In this document: in pieces, positions 37,450 to 46,119 of the stretch
Layout of the letters: each line of letters begins with the position of its first letter
Position numbering within the stretch: position 1 is the stretch's first letter
Source: an uncultured Paracoccaceae bacterium
GTDB lineage: Bacteria; Pseudomonadota; Alphaproteobacteria; Rhodobacterales; Rhodobacteraceae
NCBI GenBank assembly: GCA_947500825.1
Contig: CANMTR010000007.1
Span: forward strand, 62,001-126,000
Reading direction: 5' to 3'
Length of the DNA: 64,000 nt
Notes under the pieces: generated by a model
What the model was told of the DNA's origin: nothing
The model's database searches: none
Seen by the model: the letters and a program-made list of their open reading frames with translations, nothing else
Translations under genes and position numbers: made by a program

Positions 37450-38559
37450 TCAGGCCGCGGCGTCCAGGCAGGCCAGGAGCGTCGCGCGGTCGAGCCGCAC
37501 CGGGTTGCTCCGCATCGACGAGGACCCCTCCGCCGCCTCGGCCGCCCCGGCCATGGCGGCGCGCGCCAGCCCCATCTCCCCCAGCCCCGGCAGGCCGTGG
37601 CGGCGCGCCCAGCCGGCCAGGTCCGGGCCCGTCGTGGCGGCGATCCAGCCGCGGATCTCGGCGATCCGTCCGGGCGCGGCCCCGGCGGCGGCGTTCGCCT
37701 CCAGGACATGGGGCAGCAGCGCGCCGCAGATCGCCCCGTGGGGCGCGCCCGACAGGCCCCCCACCGGCCCCGCGAGCCCGTGCACCGCGCCGAGGCCCGC
37801 ATTGGTCAGGCACAACCCGCCGGCGAGCGAGACATGCGCCATGGCGTCGCGGGCGCCCGCGTCCTCCGTCTCCATCAGGCGCACCAGCGCGGCCAGCCCG
37901 CGCGGGATCGCGTCGCGTGCCAGCGCGTCGGTCAGCGGACCCGCCCCGGACGACAGGTAAGGCTCGATCACCTGCGTCACCGCGTCGAGCCCCGAGGCCA
38001 GGGTCACGCCCGCCGGGCAGCCGTCGGTCAGCGCCGGGTCCACCACCGCCAGGTCCGCGAGCATCCGGTCGTCCCTGAGCGACACCTTGCGCCGCGCGTC
38101 CGGCACCGAGATCACGGCGTTGCGCGTCACTTCCGCCCCCGTGCCGGCGGTCGTGGGCACCGCCACGAAGGGCAGCGGGTCGGCCTCCAGCGGCCGGCCC
38201 TCGCCCACCACTTCCAGATGCGCCATGGGCCCTCCCGGCGCGGGCGCCAGCGCCGCGGCCGCCTTGCCGGCGTCGATCGCGGCCCCTCCGCCCAGCGCCA
38301 CGACCACCTCCGCCCCGTGGTCGCGCGCGGTGGCGGCCGCCGCCTCCACCAGCGCCACGTCGGGTTCCGCGGCCACGGCGACGCGGGCCACCCGCGCGCC
38401 GGCCGCCTCCAGGTCCCGCACGAGCCACGCGGCACGCTCGCCCCGCGCCCCGTGGACGAGCAGCACCGCGCGGCCGCGCTGGACGATCTCGGCGGCCAGG
38501 CCCACGGCCGCGCCCCGGCCCGACAGGATGCGCCCGGCGGTGACGAAGGAACGGGTCAT
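37450..38559 (-). CDS. Iron-containing alcohol dehydrogenase family protein
   Basis: A 369-residue type III (iron-dependent) alcohol dehydrogenase-like oxidoreductase. The NAD(P) loop VVALGGGAAIDAGKAAA, the phosphate/metal region AVPTTAGTGAEVTRNAVI and LRDDRMLADLAVVDPALTDG are typical. Metal ligands include the Asp in LASGLDAVTQVIEPYLSS and His in GAVHGLAGPVG and SGAPHGAICG. It follows ohrR by about 16 bases on the same strand. A maleylacetate reductase-like or aldehyde-reductase role is possible; the substrate is not evident. Confidence 0.88.
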   Translation of the reverse strand: MTRSFVTAGRILSGRGAAVGLAAEIVQRGRAVLLVHGARGERAAWLVRDLEAAGARVARVAVAAEPDVALVEAAAATARDHGAEVVVALGGGAAIDAGKAAAALAPAPGGPMAHLEVVGEGRPLEADPLPFVAVPTTAGTGAEVTRNAVISVPDARRKVSLRDDRMLADLAVVDPALTDGCPAGVTLASGLDAVTQVIEPYLSSGAGPLTDALARDAIPRGLAALVRLMETEDAGARDAMAHVSLAGGLCLTNAGLGAVHGLAGPVGGLSGAPHGAICGALLPHVLEANAAAGAAPGRIAEIRGWIAATTGPDLAGWARRHGLPGLGEMGLARAAMAGAAEAAEGSSSMRSNPVRLDRATLLACLDAAA

Positions 38560-38575
38560 CGCGCCGCCCCCGCGC

Positions 38576-39019
38576 TCACAGGGCACCGAAGGCGCGCCGC
38601 AGGTCCGTGAGCTGCCCGCGCAGGTGCGCGATTTCGCCGGATGTCAGGCCCGTGGCCTCCTCCACGCAGGCGGGGATGTGGGCGGCCTCGACGCGCATGG
38701 CGCCCCCGCGCGGGGTCAGCCCGATCTCCACCCGCCGCTCGTCCGAGGCGGAGCGGCGGCGCGTCACAAGCCCCGCCGCCTCCAGCCGCTTCAGGAGCGG
38801 CGTGACCGTCGAGGTCTCGAGCCCCAGCCGCGCGGCGATCCGGCCCACGGTCACCGGCGCCTCGGACCAGAGCACGACCAGCACGAGGTATTGCGGATAG
38901 GTCAGGCCCAGCGGGTCCAGCAGCGGCTTGTAGAGCCGTCCGAACGCCTGCGCCAAGGCATAGACGTCGAAGCACAGCATGTCCTCGGGCGTCAGGCAGG
39001 ATGTCTCGTCGTCCGTCAT
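38576..39019 (-). CDS. ohrR: OhrR-type MarR regulator (2-Cys)
   Basis: Peroxide-sensing MarR-family repressor of 147 residues. The N-terminal CFDVYALAQAFGRLYKPLLD segment with Cys16, the YPQYLVLVVLW helix and the winged helix-turn-helix ETSTVTPLLKRLEAAGLVTRRRS are characteristic. A second Cys (Cys118, IPACVEE) matches the resolving Cys of 2-Cys OhrR proteins, so oxidation by organic hydroperoxides would form a disulfide and release DNA. It is divergent from osmC and upstream of the Fe-ADH gene, so it may control both. Confidence 0.9.
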   Translation of the reverse strand: MTDDETSCLTPEDMLCFDVYALAQAFGRLYKPLLDPLGLTYPQYLVLVVLWSEAPVTVGRIAARLGLETSTVTPLLKRLEAAGLVTRRRSASDERRVEIGLTPRGGAMRVEAAHIPACVEEATGLTSGEIAHLRGQLTDLRRAFGAL

Positions 39020-39066
39020 GGTCCGAAAGTATCCCCCCCGCGGCCCGGCGGCAAGCGCCCCGGCCC

Positions 39067-39115
39067 TTGACCGGGTGCCCGCGAAACATATCGTTCACGA
39101 CAGAATGGCGCGATA
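39067..39115 (+). promoter_or_regulatory. Likely osmC promoter with overlapping inverted repeat
   Basis: A -35 TTGACC (39067-39072), 16-base spacer and -10 TATCGT (39089-39094) precede osmC. The -10 overlaps an inverted repeat TATCG (39089-39093) / CGATA (39111-39115) that could be an OhrR operator. Both are inferred from sequence only. Confidence 0.45.
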
Positions 39116-39202
39116 GTCATGCGGACGCAACGGATCGGCGGAACGCCCCCGGACAGTCCGCGTTTCAGCGCCGCGACATACCGAAGGCAACAGGAGTTCA
39201 TC

Positions 39203-39631
39203 ATGCCCAAGCATACCGGTTCCGCCCATTGGGAAGGCAGCCTGCAGGAGGGGACGGGGTCCGTCTCCACCGGCACGGGCGCGCTCAAGGACCAGCCCTA
39301 CGGCTTCAAGTCCCGTTTCGAGGACGGCACCAACACCAACCCCGAAGAGCTGATCGGCGCGGCCCACGCGGCCTGCTTCTCCATGGCCTTCTCGATGATC
39401 CTGGGCCAGCACGACCTCAAGGCCGACGAGATCGACACCAAGGCCACCGTCAGCCTCGACAAGGAAGGCGACGGCTTCGCCATCAAGACCATCCACCTGG
39501 ACATGACCGCCAAGGTTCCCGGTGCCGACGACGCGACCTTCCAGGAGGCCGCCAACGCCGCCAAGGAGGGCTGCCCCGTCTCCAAGGCGCTCGCGGGCCC
39601 CACGATCACGCTCGACGCCAAGCTCGCCTGA
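39203..39631 (+). CDS. OsmC-family peroxiredoxin
   Basis: Thiol peroxidase of the OsmC/Ohr fold (142 residues) that reduces organic hydroperoxides in the cytoplasm. The sequence MPKHTGSAHWEGSLQEGTGS, NPEELIGAAHAACFSMAFSMIL (peroxidatic Cys) and KEGCPVSKAL (resolving Cys) place it in the OsmC subgroup rather than Ohr. CAGGAG lies nine bases before the ATG at 39203. It faces ohrR across 183 bases and ends at a strong terminator. Confidence 0.93.
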   Translation: MPKHTGSAHWEGSLQEGTGSVSTGTGALKDQPYGFKSRFEDGTNTNPEELIGAAHAACFSMAFSMILGQHDLKADEIDTKATVSLDKEGDGFAIKTIHLDMTAKVPGADDATFQEAANAAKEGCPVSKALAGPTITLDAKLA

Positions 39632-39652
39632 TCGCCGACCGACCCCACCGCG

Positions 39653-39684
39653 CGCCGTCCCCCTCTCCCGGGGGGCGGCGTTTT
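39653..39684 (+). terminator. Intrinsic terminator after osmC
   Basis: Stem CGCCGTCCCCC/GGGGGGCGGCG (11 bp with one G-T pair), six-base loop, then TTTT, 21 bases after the osmC stop. Confidence 0.88.
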
Positions 39685-39725
39685 CGCGTCTTCCCACCGC
39701 CTCCGCACGGCCCCATATCGGGCCC

Positions 39726-40409
39726 ATGCTGAAGCTCACCCCGATCCTCCTGGCGATCGGCTGGGCGCTGGTCATGTACCGCGTCTCGGTCTGGCGCACC
39801 TCCCGACAGCTCGACGCCAAGTCGACCGAGCTCGCCGATCCGCGCCTGCGCGCCCTGTGCGACCGCATGGCCGCGGCGCTCGACCTGCCCCGCATCCGCG
39901 TCCACGTCTACGAGATCGAGCCGGTCAACGGGCTCGCCGCCCCCGACGGACGGATATTCGTCACCCGCGGCTTCCACGACCGCTACCGCGCCGGCGAGGT
40001 CACCGCCGAGGAGATGGCCAGCGTCATCGCCCACGAGCTGGGCCACGTGGCCCTCGGCCATTCCAGGCGCCGCATGATCGACTTCTCCGGCCAGAACGCC
40101 ATCCGCACGGCGGTGATCATGGTGCTGGGCCGGATCCTGCCCGGCATCGGCGTCGTGCTGGCCAACCTCCTGTCGCGCCTCGTCTCCGCCCGCCTGTCGC
40201 GCCAGGACGAGTACGAGGCCGACGCCTACGCCTCCGCGCTCCTGATCAAGGCCGGGATCGGCGCGGGCCCGCAGAAGTCCCTCCTGGAGAAGCTCTCCCG
40301 CCTCTCGGGCGGCGCCGGCGGCACCCCCGCCTGGCTCCTGAGCCACCCCAAGACCGAGGAGCGCGTCGCCGCGATCGCCGCCAACGAGGCGAAGTGGGTC
40401 TCCGACTGA
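39726..40409 (+). CDS. M48-family metalloprotease, membrane-anchored
   Basis: Zinc peptidase of 227 residues with one N-terminal membrane helix (LKLTPILLAIGWALVMY). The HELGH motif lies in ASVIAHELGHVALGHS (about residue 103), and the third ligand Glu is in RQDEYEADAYASALL. It resembles HtpX/Ste24-type peptidases but is shorter and lacks their multiple helices. The ATG at 39726 directly follows the osmC terminator region. Substrate unknown; membrane or envelope quality control is the usual role. Confidence 0.88.
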   Translation: MLKLTPILLAIGWALVMYRVSVWRTSRQLDAKSTELADPRLRALCDRMAAALDLPRIRVHVYEIEPVNGLAAPDGRIFVTRGFHDRYRAGEVTAEEMASVIAHELGHVALGHSRRRMIDFSGQNAIRTAVIMVLGRILPGIGVVLANLLSRLVSARLSRQDEYEADAYASALLIKAGIGAGPQKSLLEKLSRLSGGAGGTPAWLLSHPKTEERVAAIAANEAKWVSD

Positions 40410-40474
40410 CCCCTCTGGCCAAGGCGCGCCCCGGGCGCGATGGTGGCCCCCGAGGGAGAGAGGAGACAACCCCC

Positions 40475-40960
40475 GTGACATTCGCCACCTCCGCCGCCGA
40501 GTTGCCCGGCATCGACCGCCTGGCCGAGTATTCGGGCCTCGACTTCATGCGCGCCGTGCTCTCGGGCGACCTGCCCGCGCCCCCCATCGCCCAGACCCTG
40601 AACTACGACCTTGAGGAGGTCGAGGACGGACGCGTCACCTTCACCGGCACGCCCCGCTTCGCCCATCTCAACCCCATGGGCGGCGTCCACGGCGGCTGGT
40701 ACGGCACCCTTCTCGACAGCGCCATGGCCTGCGCGGTGATGACGAAGGTGCCCCGCGGCGCCACCTACACCACCCTCGAATACAAGGTGAACGTGTGCCG
40801 CGCGCTGGCCTGCGACACCGCGATCCGCGCCGAGGGCCGCGTCGATCACGCGGGCCGCACCACCGCGCTCGCCCACGGCGAGATCCGCGGCCTGGACGAC
40901 GGCCGCCTCTACGCCACCGCCACCACGACCTGCCTCATCATGCCCCTGCCCGAGCGCTGA
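40475..40960 (+). CDS. PaaI-family hot-dog thioesterase
   Basis: A 161-residue hot-dog-fold acyl-CoA thioesterase. Conserved features are HLNPMGGVHGGWYGTLLDSAMACAV, containing the G-x-x-H-G-G catalytic region, and TTLEYKVNVCRAL. The GTG start at 40475 is preceded by GAGAGAGGAG; the frame stays open far upstream through the M48 gene, which I treat as shadow. It could hydrolyse aromatic or short acyl-CoAs; no pathway neighbours indicate which. Confidence 0.88.
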   Translation: MTFATSAAELPGIDRLAEYSGLDFMRAVLSGDLPAPPIAQTLNYDLEEVEDGRVTFTGTPRFAHLNPMGGVHGGWYGTLLDSAMACAVMTKVPRGATYTTLEYKVNVCRALACDTAIRAEGRVDHAGRTTALAHGEIRGLDDGRLYATATTTCLIMPLPER

Positions 40961-41038
40961 CGCGCCGCCTGGGCGGTCTTTCCCTCGCCCGCCGACTTGG
41001 CTATCCCCTCGGCCGACCGATCAGAGGACGAGCGACCC

Positions 41039-44000
41039 ATGGCGATGGAGAAGACCTTCGACGCGGCCCGTGCCGAGGCGCGCATCTACGAGGCGTGGGA
41101 GCGCGAGGGCTGCTTCGCCGCCGGCGCCAATGCCCGCCCCGGGGCGGAGGCGTTCTCGATCATGATCCCGCCGCCCAACGTCACCGGCTCGCTGCACATG
41201 GGCCATGCCTTCAACAACACCCTCCAGGACATCCTGGTGCGGTGGAAGCGGATGCAGGGCTACGACGTCCTGTGGCAGCCCGGCACCGACCACGCCGGCA
41301 TCGCCACCCAGATGGTGACCGAGCGCGAGATGGCCGCGAAGGGCGAGCCCACCCGCACCGAGATGGGCCGCGAGGCGTTCCTCGCCCGCGTCTGGGAGCA
41401 GAAGCGCGCCTCCCGCGGCACCATCATCGGCCAGCTCAAGCGCCTCGGCGCCTCGGCCGACTGGAGCCGCGAGGCCTTCACCATGGCCGGCGCGCCGGGC
41501 GATCCCGGCGACACGCCCGGCGGGCAGGACTTCCACGCCGCCGTCATCCGCACCTTCGTCGATCTCCACGAGCGCGGCATCGTCTATCGCGGCAAGCGCC
41601 TGGTGAACTGGGACCCCCATTTCGAGACGGCGATCTCCGACCTGGAGGTCGAGAACGTCGAGACGCAAGGGCACATGTGGCACTTCCGCTACCCGCTCGC
41701 GGGCGGGGCCACCTACACCTACGTGGAGCGCGACGAGGACGGCAACACGCTCTTCGAGGAGGAGCGCGACTATATCTCCATCGCCACCACCCGCCCCGAG
41801 ACGATGCTGGGCGACGGCGCCATCGCCGTGCACCCGTCCGACAGCCGCTACGCCCCCCTCGTGGGCAAGCTCTGCGAGATCCCGGTGGGCCCGAAGGAGT
41901 CCCGCCGCCTGATCCCCATCATCGAGGACGAGTACCCCGACCCCGATTTCGGCTCCGGCGCGGTCAAGATCACCGGCGCCCACGACTTCAACGACTACGC
42001 CGTCGCCACCCGCAACGGCATCCCCCTCTACGCGCTGATGGACACGGCCGGCGCCATGCGCGCCGACGGGCTGCCCTACGATCAGGCCGCAGACCTCGCG
42101 GGCCGCATCGCGCGCGGCGAGGCGGAGGCGCCCGCCGATGTGGGGCAGGTCAACCTGGTCCCCGACGCCTATCGCGGCCTCGACCGCTTCGAAGCGCGCG
42201 CCCGGATCGTCGAGGACATCACCTCCGAGGGGCTCGCCGTCATGGTCCCCCCCACCGACCCGCGCCTGGGCCGCAAGGCGGCCAGGCCCGCCGCCCCCGA
42301 GGAGGGCGGCGAGGCCCGCGCCGACCAGCTCGTCCCGCTCGTCGAGGAAAAGCTGGTCATGCAGCCCTTCGGCGACCGCTCCAAGGTCGTGATCGAGCCG
42401 ATGCTGACCGACCAGTGGTTCGTGGACGCGGCGCAGATCGTCGGCCCGGCCATCGACGCCGTGCGCGAGGGCCAGTCCCGCGCGCCGGGCACCACCGACG
42501 GCACGGCGATCCTGCCCGAACGGGATGCCCGCGTCTATTTCCACTGGCTGGAGAACATCGAGCCCTGGTGCATCTCCCGCCAGCTCTGGTGGGGCCACCG
42601 GGTGCCGGTGTGGTACGGCCCCGACCGCGACGCGATCTCGCTCACCGCCGATATGGGCTCGATCCCCCAGGTGACCTTCTGCGCCGCCACCCCCGAAGAG
42701 GCCGCCGAAAAGGCTCGCGCCTATTACGGCGAGGGCATCGCGGTAGGTTTCGCCGCCGAGGCGCAGGCCCGCGAGGAGCCCGCGATCTTCGGGCTGGGCG
42801 AGGACGGCACGCTTGCCTCCGTCACCCTCGACCGGGACCCCGACGTCCTCGACACCTGGTTCTCCTCCGGCCTCTGGCCGCTGGGCACCCTGGGCTGGAC
42901 GGGCGATCCGGCGCGCGACGCCGACAACGACATGCTGTCGCGCTACTTCCCCTCCTCGGTCCTGGTCACGGGCTTCGACATCATCTTCTTCTGGGTCGCC
43001 CGGATGATGATGATGCAGTACGCCGCCGTCGGACAGAAGCCGTTCCACACCGTCTACGTCCACGCCCTCGTCCGCGACGAGAAGGGGCGCAAGATGTCCA
43101 AGAGCCTGGGCAACGTCATCGACCCGCTGACGCTCATCGACGATTACGGCGCCGACGCGGTCCGCTTCACCCTGGCCTCAATGGCCGCCATGGGCCGCGA
43201 CCTGAAACTCTCCAGGGACCGGGTCGCCGGGTACCGCAATTTCGGCACGAAGTTGTGGAATGCCTTCCGCTTCGCCGAGATGAACGGGGTGGAATTTTCC
43301 TCCTCCGGGACTCCGACGGGACTCCGCCGCGATTCCGACATCACCCAAACGGCCAATCTGTGGATTCTGGGCGAGCTCGGCCGCACCCGCGACGAGGTCC
43401 AGTCCGCCCTCGAGGGCTACCGCTTCAACGACGCCGCCGGCGCCCTCTACGGCTTCGTCTGGGGCCGCGTCTGCGACTGGTATCTGGAACTGGCCAAGCC
43501 GCTTTTCTCCTCCGAAGACGCTGACATCGTTGCCGAAACCCGCGCGACCATGGCCTGCGTGCTCGACGCCTGCCTGGTCCTTCTCCACCCCTTCATGCCC
43601 TTCGTCACCGAAGAGCTGTGGGGCGAGCGGCAGGGCCGCCTGATCCACGCCGACTGGCCCGAAGACGGCGCCGAGGCCCTCGTAGATGCCGGGGCGGACC
43701 GCGAAATGTCCTGGGTTATCAACCTCATAGAACAGGTCCGCTCGGTCCGGGGCGAGATGAACGTCCCCGCCGGCCTGACCGCCCCGATCCTCCTCGTGGA
43801 CCTCGACGAGGCCGGCCGCACCGCCTTCTCGCGCAACGAGGCCCTCATTCGCCGCCTCGCCCGGATCGAGGCTCCCGCCGAAGTCTCCGAGCCTCCGAAG
43901 GGGGCCATGACCATCCCCGTCCCGGGCGGCACCTTCGCCCTTCCCTTGGCCGACCTCATCGACGTGGGCGCCGAAAAGTCGCGCATCGACAAGGCCCTGG

Positions 44001-44167
44001 CCAAGATCGGCAAGGACATCTCGGGACTCGAGGGGCGGCTGAAGAATCCCCGCTTCCGCGACAGCGCCCCCGCCGACGTGGTCGCCGAGACCGAGGCGCT
44101 CCTGGCCGAAAAGGCCGACGAACGCACCCGCCTCGAGGCCGCCCAAGCCCGCCTGGCCGAGATCTGA
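41039..44167 (+). CDS. valS: Valyl-tRNA synthetase
   Basis: Class I synthetase of 1042 residues that charges tRNA-Val and edits threonine. HIGH-type motif is [15 protein letters not shown] (about residue 42-56), the editing domain includes [17 protein letters not shown], and [12 protein letters not shown] is the KMSKS loop. It ends with the Val-type coiled-coil arm ([21 protein letters not shown]). It is longer than E. coli ValS (951), partly through an insert ([20 protein letters not shown]). The aminotransferase start overlaps its stop (TGATG). Confidence 0.98.
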   Translation: MAMEKTFDAARAEARIYEAWEREGCFAAGANARPGAEAFSIMIPPPNVTGSLHMGHAFNNTLQDILVRWKRMQGYDVLWQPGTDHAGIATQMVTEREMAAKGEPTRTEMGREAFLARVWEQKRASRGTIIGQLKRLGASADWSREAFTMAGAPGDPGDTPGGQDFHAAVIRTFVDLHERGIVYRGKRLVNWDPHFETAISDLEVENVETQGHMWHFRYPLAGGATYTYVERDEDGNTLFEEERDYISIATTRPETMLGDGAIAVHPSDSRYAPLVGKLCEIPVGPKESRRLIPIIEDEYPDPDFGSGAVKITGAHDFNDYAVATRNGIPLYALMDTAGAMRADGLPYDQAADLAGRIARGEAEAPADVGQVNLVPDAYRGLDRFEARARIVEDITSEGLAVMVPPTDPRLGRKAARPAAPEEGGEARADQLVPLVEEKLVMQPFGDRSKVVIEPMLTDQWFVDAAQIVGPAIDAVREGQSRAPGTTDGTAILPERDARVYFHWLENIEPWCISRQLWWGHRVPVWYGPDRDAISLTADMGSIPQVTFCAATPEEAAEKARAYYGEGIAVGFAAEAQAREEPAIFGLGEDGTLASVTLDRDPDVLDTWFSSGLWPLGTLGWTGDPARDADNDMLSRYFPSSVLVTGFDIIFFWVARMMMMQYAAVGQKPFHTVYVHALVRDEKGRKMSKSLGNVIDPLTLIDDYGADAVRFTLASMAAMGRDLKLSRDRVAGYRNFGTKLWNAFRFAEMNGVEFSSSGTPTGLRRDSDITQTANLWILGELGRTRDEVQSALEGYRFNDAAGALYGFVWGRVCDWYLELAKPLFSSEDADIVAETRATMACVLDACLVLLHPFMPFVTEELWGERQGRLIHADWPEDGAEALVDAGADREMSWVINLIEQVRSVRGEMNVPAGLTAPILLVDLDEAGRTAFSRNEALIRRLARIEAPAEVSEPPKGAMTIPVPGGTFALPLADLIDVGAEKSRIDKALAKIGKDISGLEGRLKNPRFRDSAPADVVAETEALLAEKADERTRLEAAQARLAEI

Positions 44168-45270
44168 TGCCCGGCCCCCGCCTCACGTCGCTGGCCGCGT
44201 CCCTGCCCGCCACGGTCCCCTTCGTCGGCCCCGAGCAGCACGAGCGCGACCGCGACATGACCATCCGCGCTCGCATCGGTGCCAACGAAAGCGTCTTCGG
44301 CCCCGCCCCGTCGGCCGTGGCCGCCATGGCGCAAGCCGCTGGGGAAGCTTGGAAATATCCCGACGCGCAAAGCTTCGATCTGCGCCGCGCCCTGGCCGCG
44401 CGGACAGGTGCCGGGATGAAGAACATCGTCGTCGGGTCGGGCATCGACGGCCTTCTGGGCAGCCTCGTGCGCCTCACAGTGGCGCCCGGCGACCCGGTGG
44501 TCACCTCCGCCGGTGCCTATCCGACCTTCGCCTACCACGTCGCCGGCCACGGCGGGGCGCTCCACGCCGTTCCCTATCGTGGCGACCACGAGGACCCCGA
44601 GGCCCTGATCGCCAAGGGGAAGGAGGTGGGCGCGAAGCTCATCTATATCTCCAATCCCGACAACCCCATGGGATCGTGGCACGATTCCGCACGCGTTCGG
44701 TCGATGATCGAGGCGGTGCCCGACGGCAGCCTGCTGGTCCTCGACGAGGCGTATCTCGAGTGCACCGACCGCGACGTGGCTCCGCCGCTGGTCCCCGACG
44801 ATCCCCGGGTGATCCGGATGCGCACCTTCTCCAAGGCCTATGGGCTGGCCGGCGCCCGCGTGGCCTACGCCATCGGCCACGCGGACCTGATCGCCGCCTT
44901 CGACAAGATCCGCGACCACTTCGGTGTCTCGCGCATGGCCCAGGCCGGCGCGCTCGCGGCACTGGAGGATCGGGCCTATCTCGCGGAGGTTAAAGAGAAT
45001 ATCGAGACAAGCCGACAACGGATCGCCGCCATCGCGGCCGACAACGGGCTGGCGGCCCTGCCTTCGGCGGCGAACTTCGTCGCCATCGACCTGGGCGGCG
45101 ACGGCGCGCGGACCCGCCGAGCGGTGGAGGCGCTGATGGCGCGGGGGGTCTTCGTGCGGATGCCCGGCGTGGCGCCGCTCGACCGCTGCCTGCGCGTCTC
45201 CTGCGGCGGCCCGGAGGAGATGGACCTTTTCGCCGCCACCCTGCCCGAGGTGCTGGCCGAGACCGTCTGA
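44167..45270 (+). CDS. HisC-like PLP-dependent aminotransferase
   Basis: Fold-type I aminotransferase of 367 residues, closest in pattern to histidinol-phosphate aminotransferases: IGANESVFGPAPSAVAAM, YPDAQSFDLRRALAARTG, ISNPDNPMGSW, LLVLDEAYLECT, and the PLP lysine in TFSKAYGLAGARVAYAIG. Translation is coupled to valS by a one-base overlap. The stop codon (45268-45270) lies in the left inverted repeat of the adjoining insertion sequence, so the original C-terminus may have differed by a few residues. The true substrate cannot be assigned. Confidence 0.88.
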   Translation: MPGPRLTSLAASLPATVPFVGPEQHERDRDMTIRARIGANESVFGPAPSAVAAMAQAAGEAWKYPDAQSFDLRRALAARTGAGMKNIVVGSGIDGLLGSLVRLTVAPGDPVVTSAGAYPTFAYHVAGHGGALHAVPYRGDHEDPEALIAKGKEVGAKLIYISNPDNPMGSWHDSARVRSMIEAVPDGSLLVLDEAYLECTDRDVAPPLVPDDPRVIRMRTFSKAYGLAGARVAYAIGHADLIAAFDKIRDHFGVSRMAQAGALAALEDRAYLAEVKENIETSRQRIAAIAADNGLAALPSAANFVAIDLGGDGARTRRAVEALMARGVFVRMPGVAPLDRCLRVSCGGPEEMDLFAATLPEVLAETV

Positions 45271-46119
45271 GAGCACCTGGCAGAACCGCCTGATTTGGTT
45301 GGTGGAGATCAGCGGCGGCGAGGCTGGTAAAGGCTTCGTGGATATCTGTGCGACGCTCGTAACGGGTGGCGAGGCGACGAAACCGGGCGAAGGTGCGTTC
45401 CACGACCCAACGATGCCGACCAAGGTGTGCGGAACTGTTGATCCCCGTGCGGGCAATGCGGGTCGCGATGTTCCGGGCGCGGCACGCCCTACGGCATCGG
45501 CGGCTGTCGCAGGCCTTGTCGGCATTCAGCTTGGCCGACCGCTTCCGGGGCCGTCCCCGACCGCCGGAACGTCCGCCCGGGATCGCGGCGAGGGCGGAGG
45601 CCAGCGCCATGCTGTCGTGGCGGTTCGCTCCGGTGAGGACCAAGCCCGGCGGCGTGCCACGCCGGTCGGTTACGACATGGCGCTTTGTCCCGGCTTGCCC
45701 TGTCCGTCGGGCTCGGGGCCGTTGCGGCACCCCCTTTTGGCTCCGATCGAGGCGCTGTCGATCGAGGCCCGCGACCAGTCGAGTTCCCCGGCCCGGTGCA
45801 ACCGCTCCAGCAACAGTCGGTGCAACTGGTCCCACACCCCGGCGCGCTGCCAGTCCCGCAGCCTGCGCCAGCAGGCCATCCCCGAGCAGCCGAACGGCTC
45901 ACGAGACAGCATCTCCCATGGAGTGCCTGCTAAGCACGAGCACGATGCCCCGCCGGGCGTCGCGGTCGTTACATCGTGGCCGGCCGCCCTTCGGCTTGGC
46001 CAGATCCCCTGGGAAAAACGGCGCAACCGCCGCCCGCAAATCGTCGGATACGCGCTCGGATGCCGCCATGCCCGGTCAACGTGACGGGCCGCAAGACAGG
46101 CTCTGTCAGGCGCTCTCAG
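45267..46119 (-). mobile_element. IS5-family insertion sequence, degenerate
   Basis: An 853-bp element bounded by imperfect inverted repeats: CTGAGAGCACCTGGCAGAACC at 45267-45287 and the matching CTGAGAGCGCCTGACAGAGCC read on the minus strand from 46119 (18 of 21 identical). Size and transposase match the IS5/IS427-like group. No clear target-site duplication is visible. It sits between two convergent aminotransferase genes and supplies both stop codons. Confidence 0.85.
45271..46069 (-). pseudogene. IS5-family transposase, frameshifted
   Basis: DDE transposase broken across several frames. Recognisable pieces in order: VSDDLRAAVAPFFPGDLAKPKGGRP (start, frame 1); AGTPWEMLSREPFGCSGMACW to ELDWSRASIDSASIGAK (frame 2, first Asp); KRHVVTDRRGTPPGLVLTGANRHDS (frame 3, second Asp); LGRHRWVVERTFARF (Glu); and STNQIRRFCQVLS after another shift. 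Some IS5-group elements join two frames by programmed -1 slippage, and A-AAA-GGG at the frame 2/3 junction (near 45740) would suit that; the other shifts would still inactivate it. Confidence 0.82.

Noticed and set aside
35206-38610. 1134-codon plus-strand frame opposite clpX, clpP and the Fe-ADH
   Set aside because: Antisense of certain genes; no domain.
44167-45270. Calling the HisC-like gene hisC
   Set aside because: Pattern fits the broad HisC-like group, but no his genes adjoin it and the group includes aromatic and other aminotransferases.
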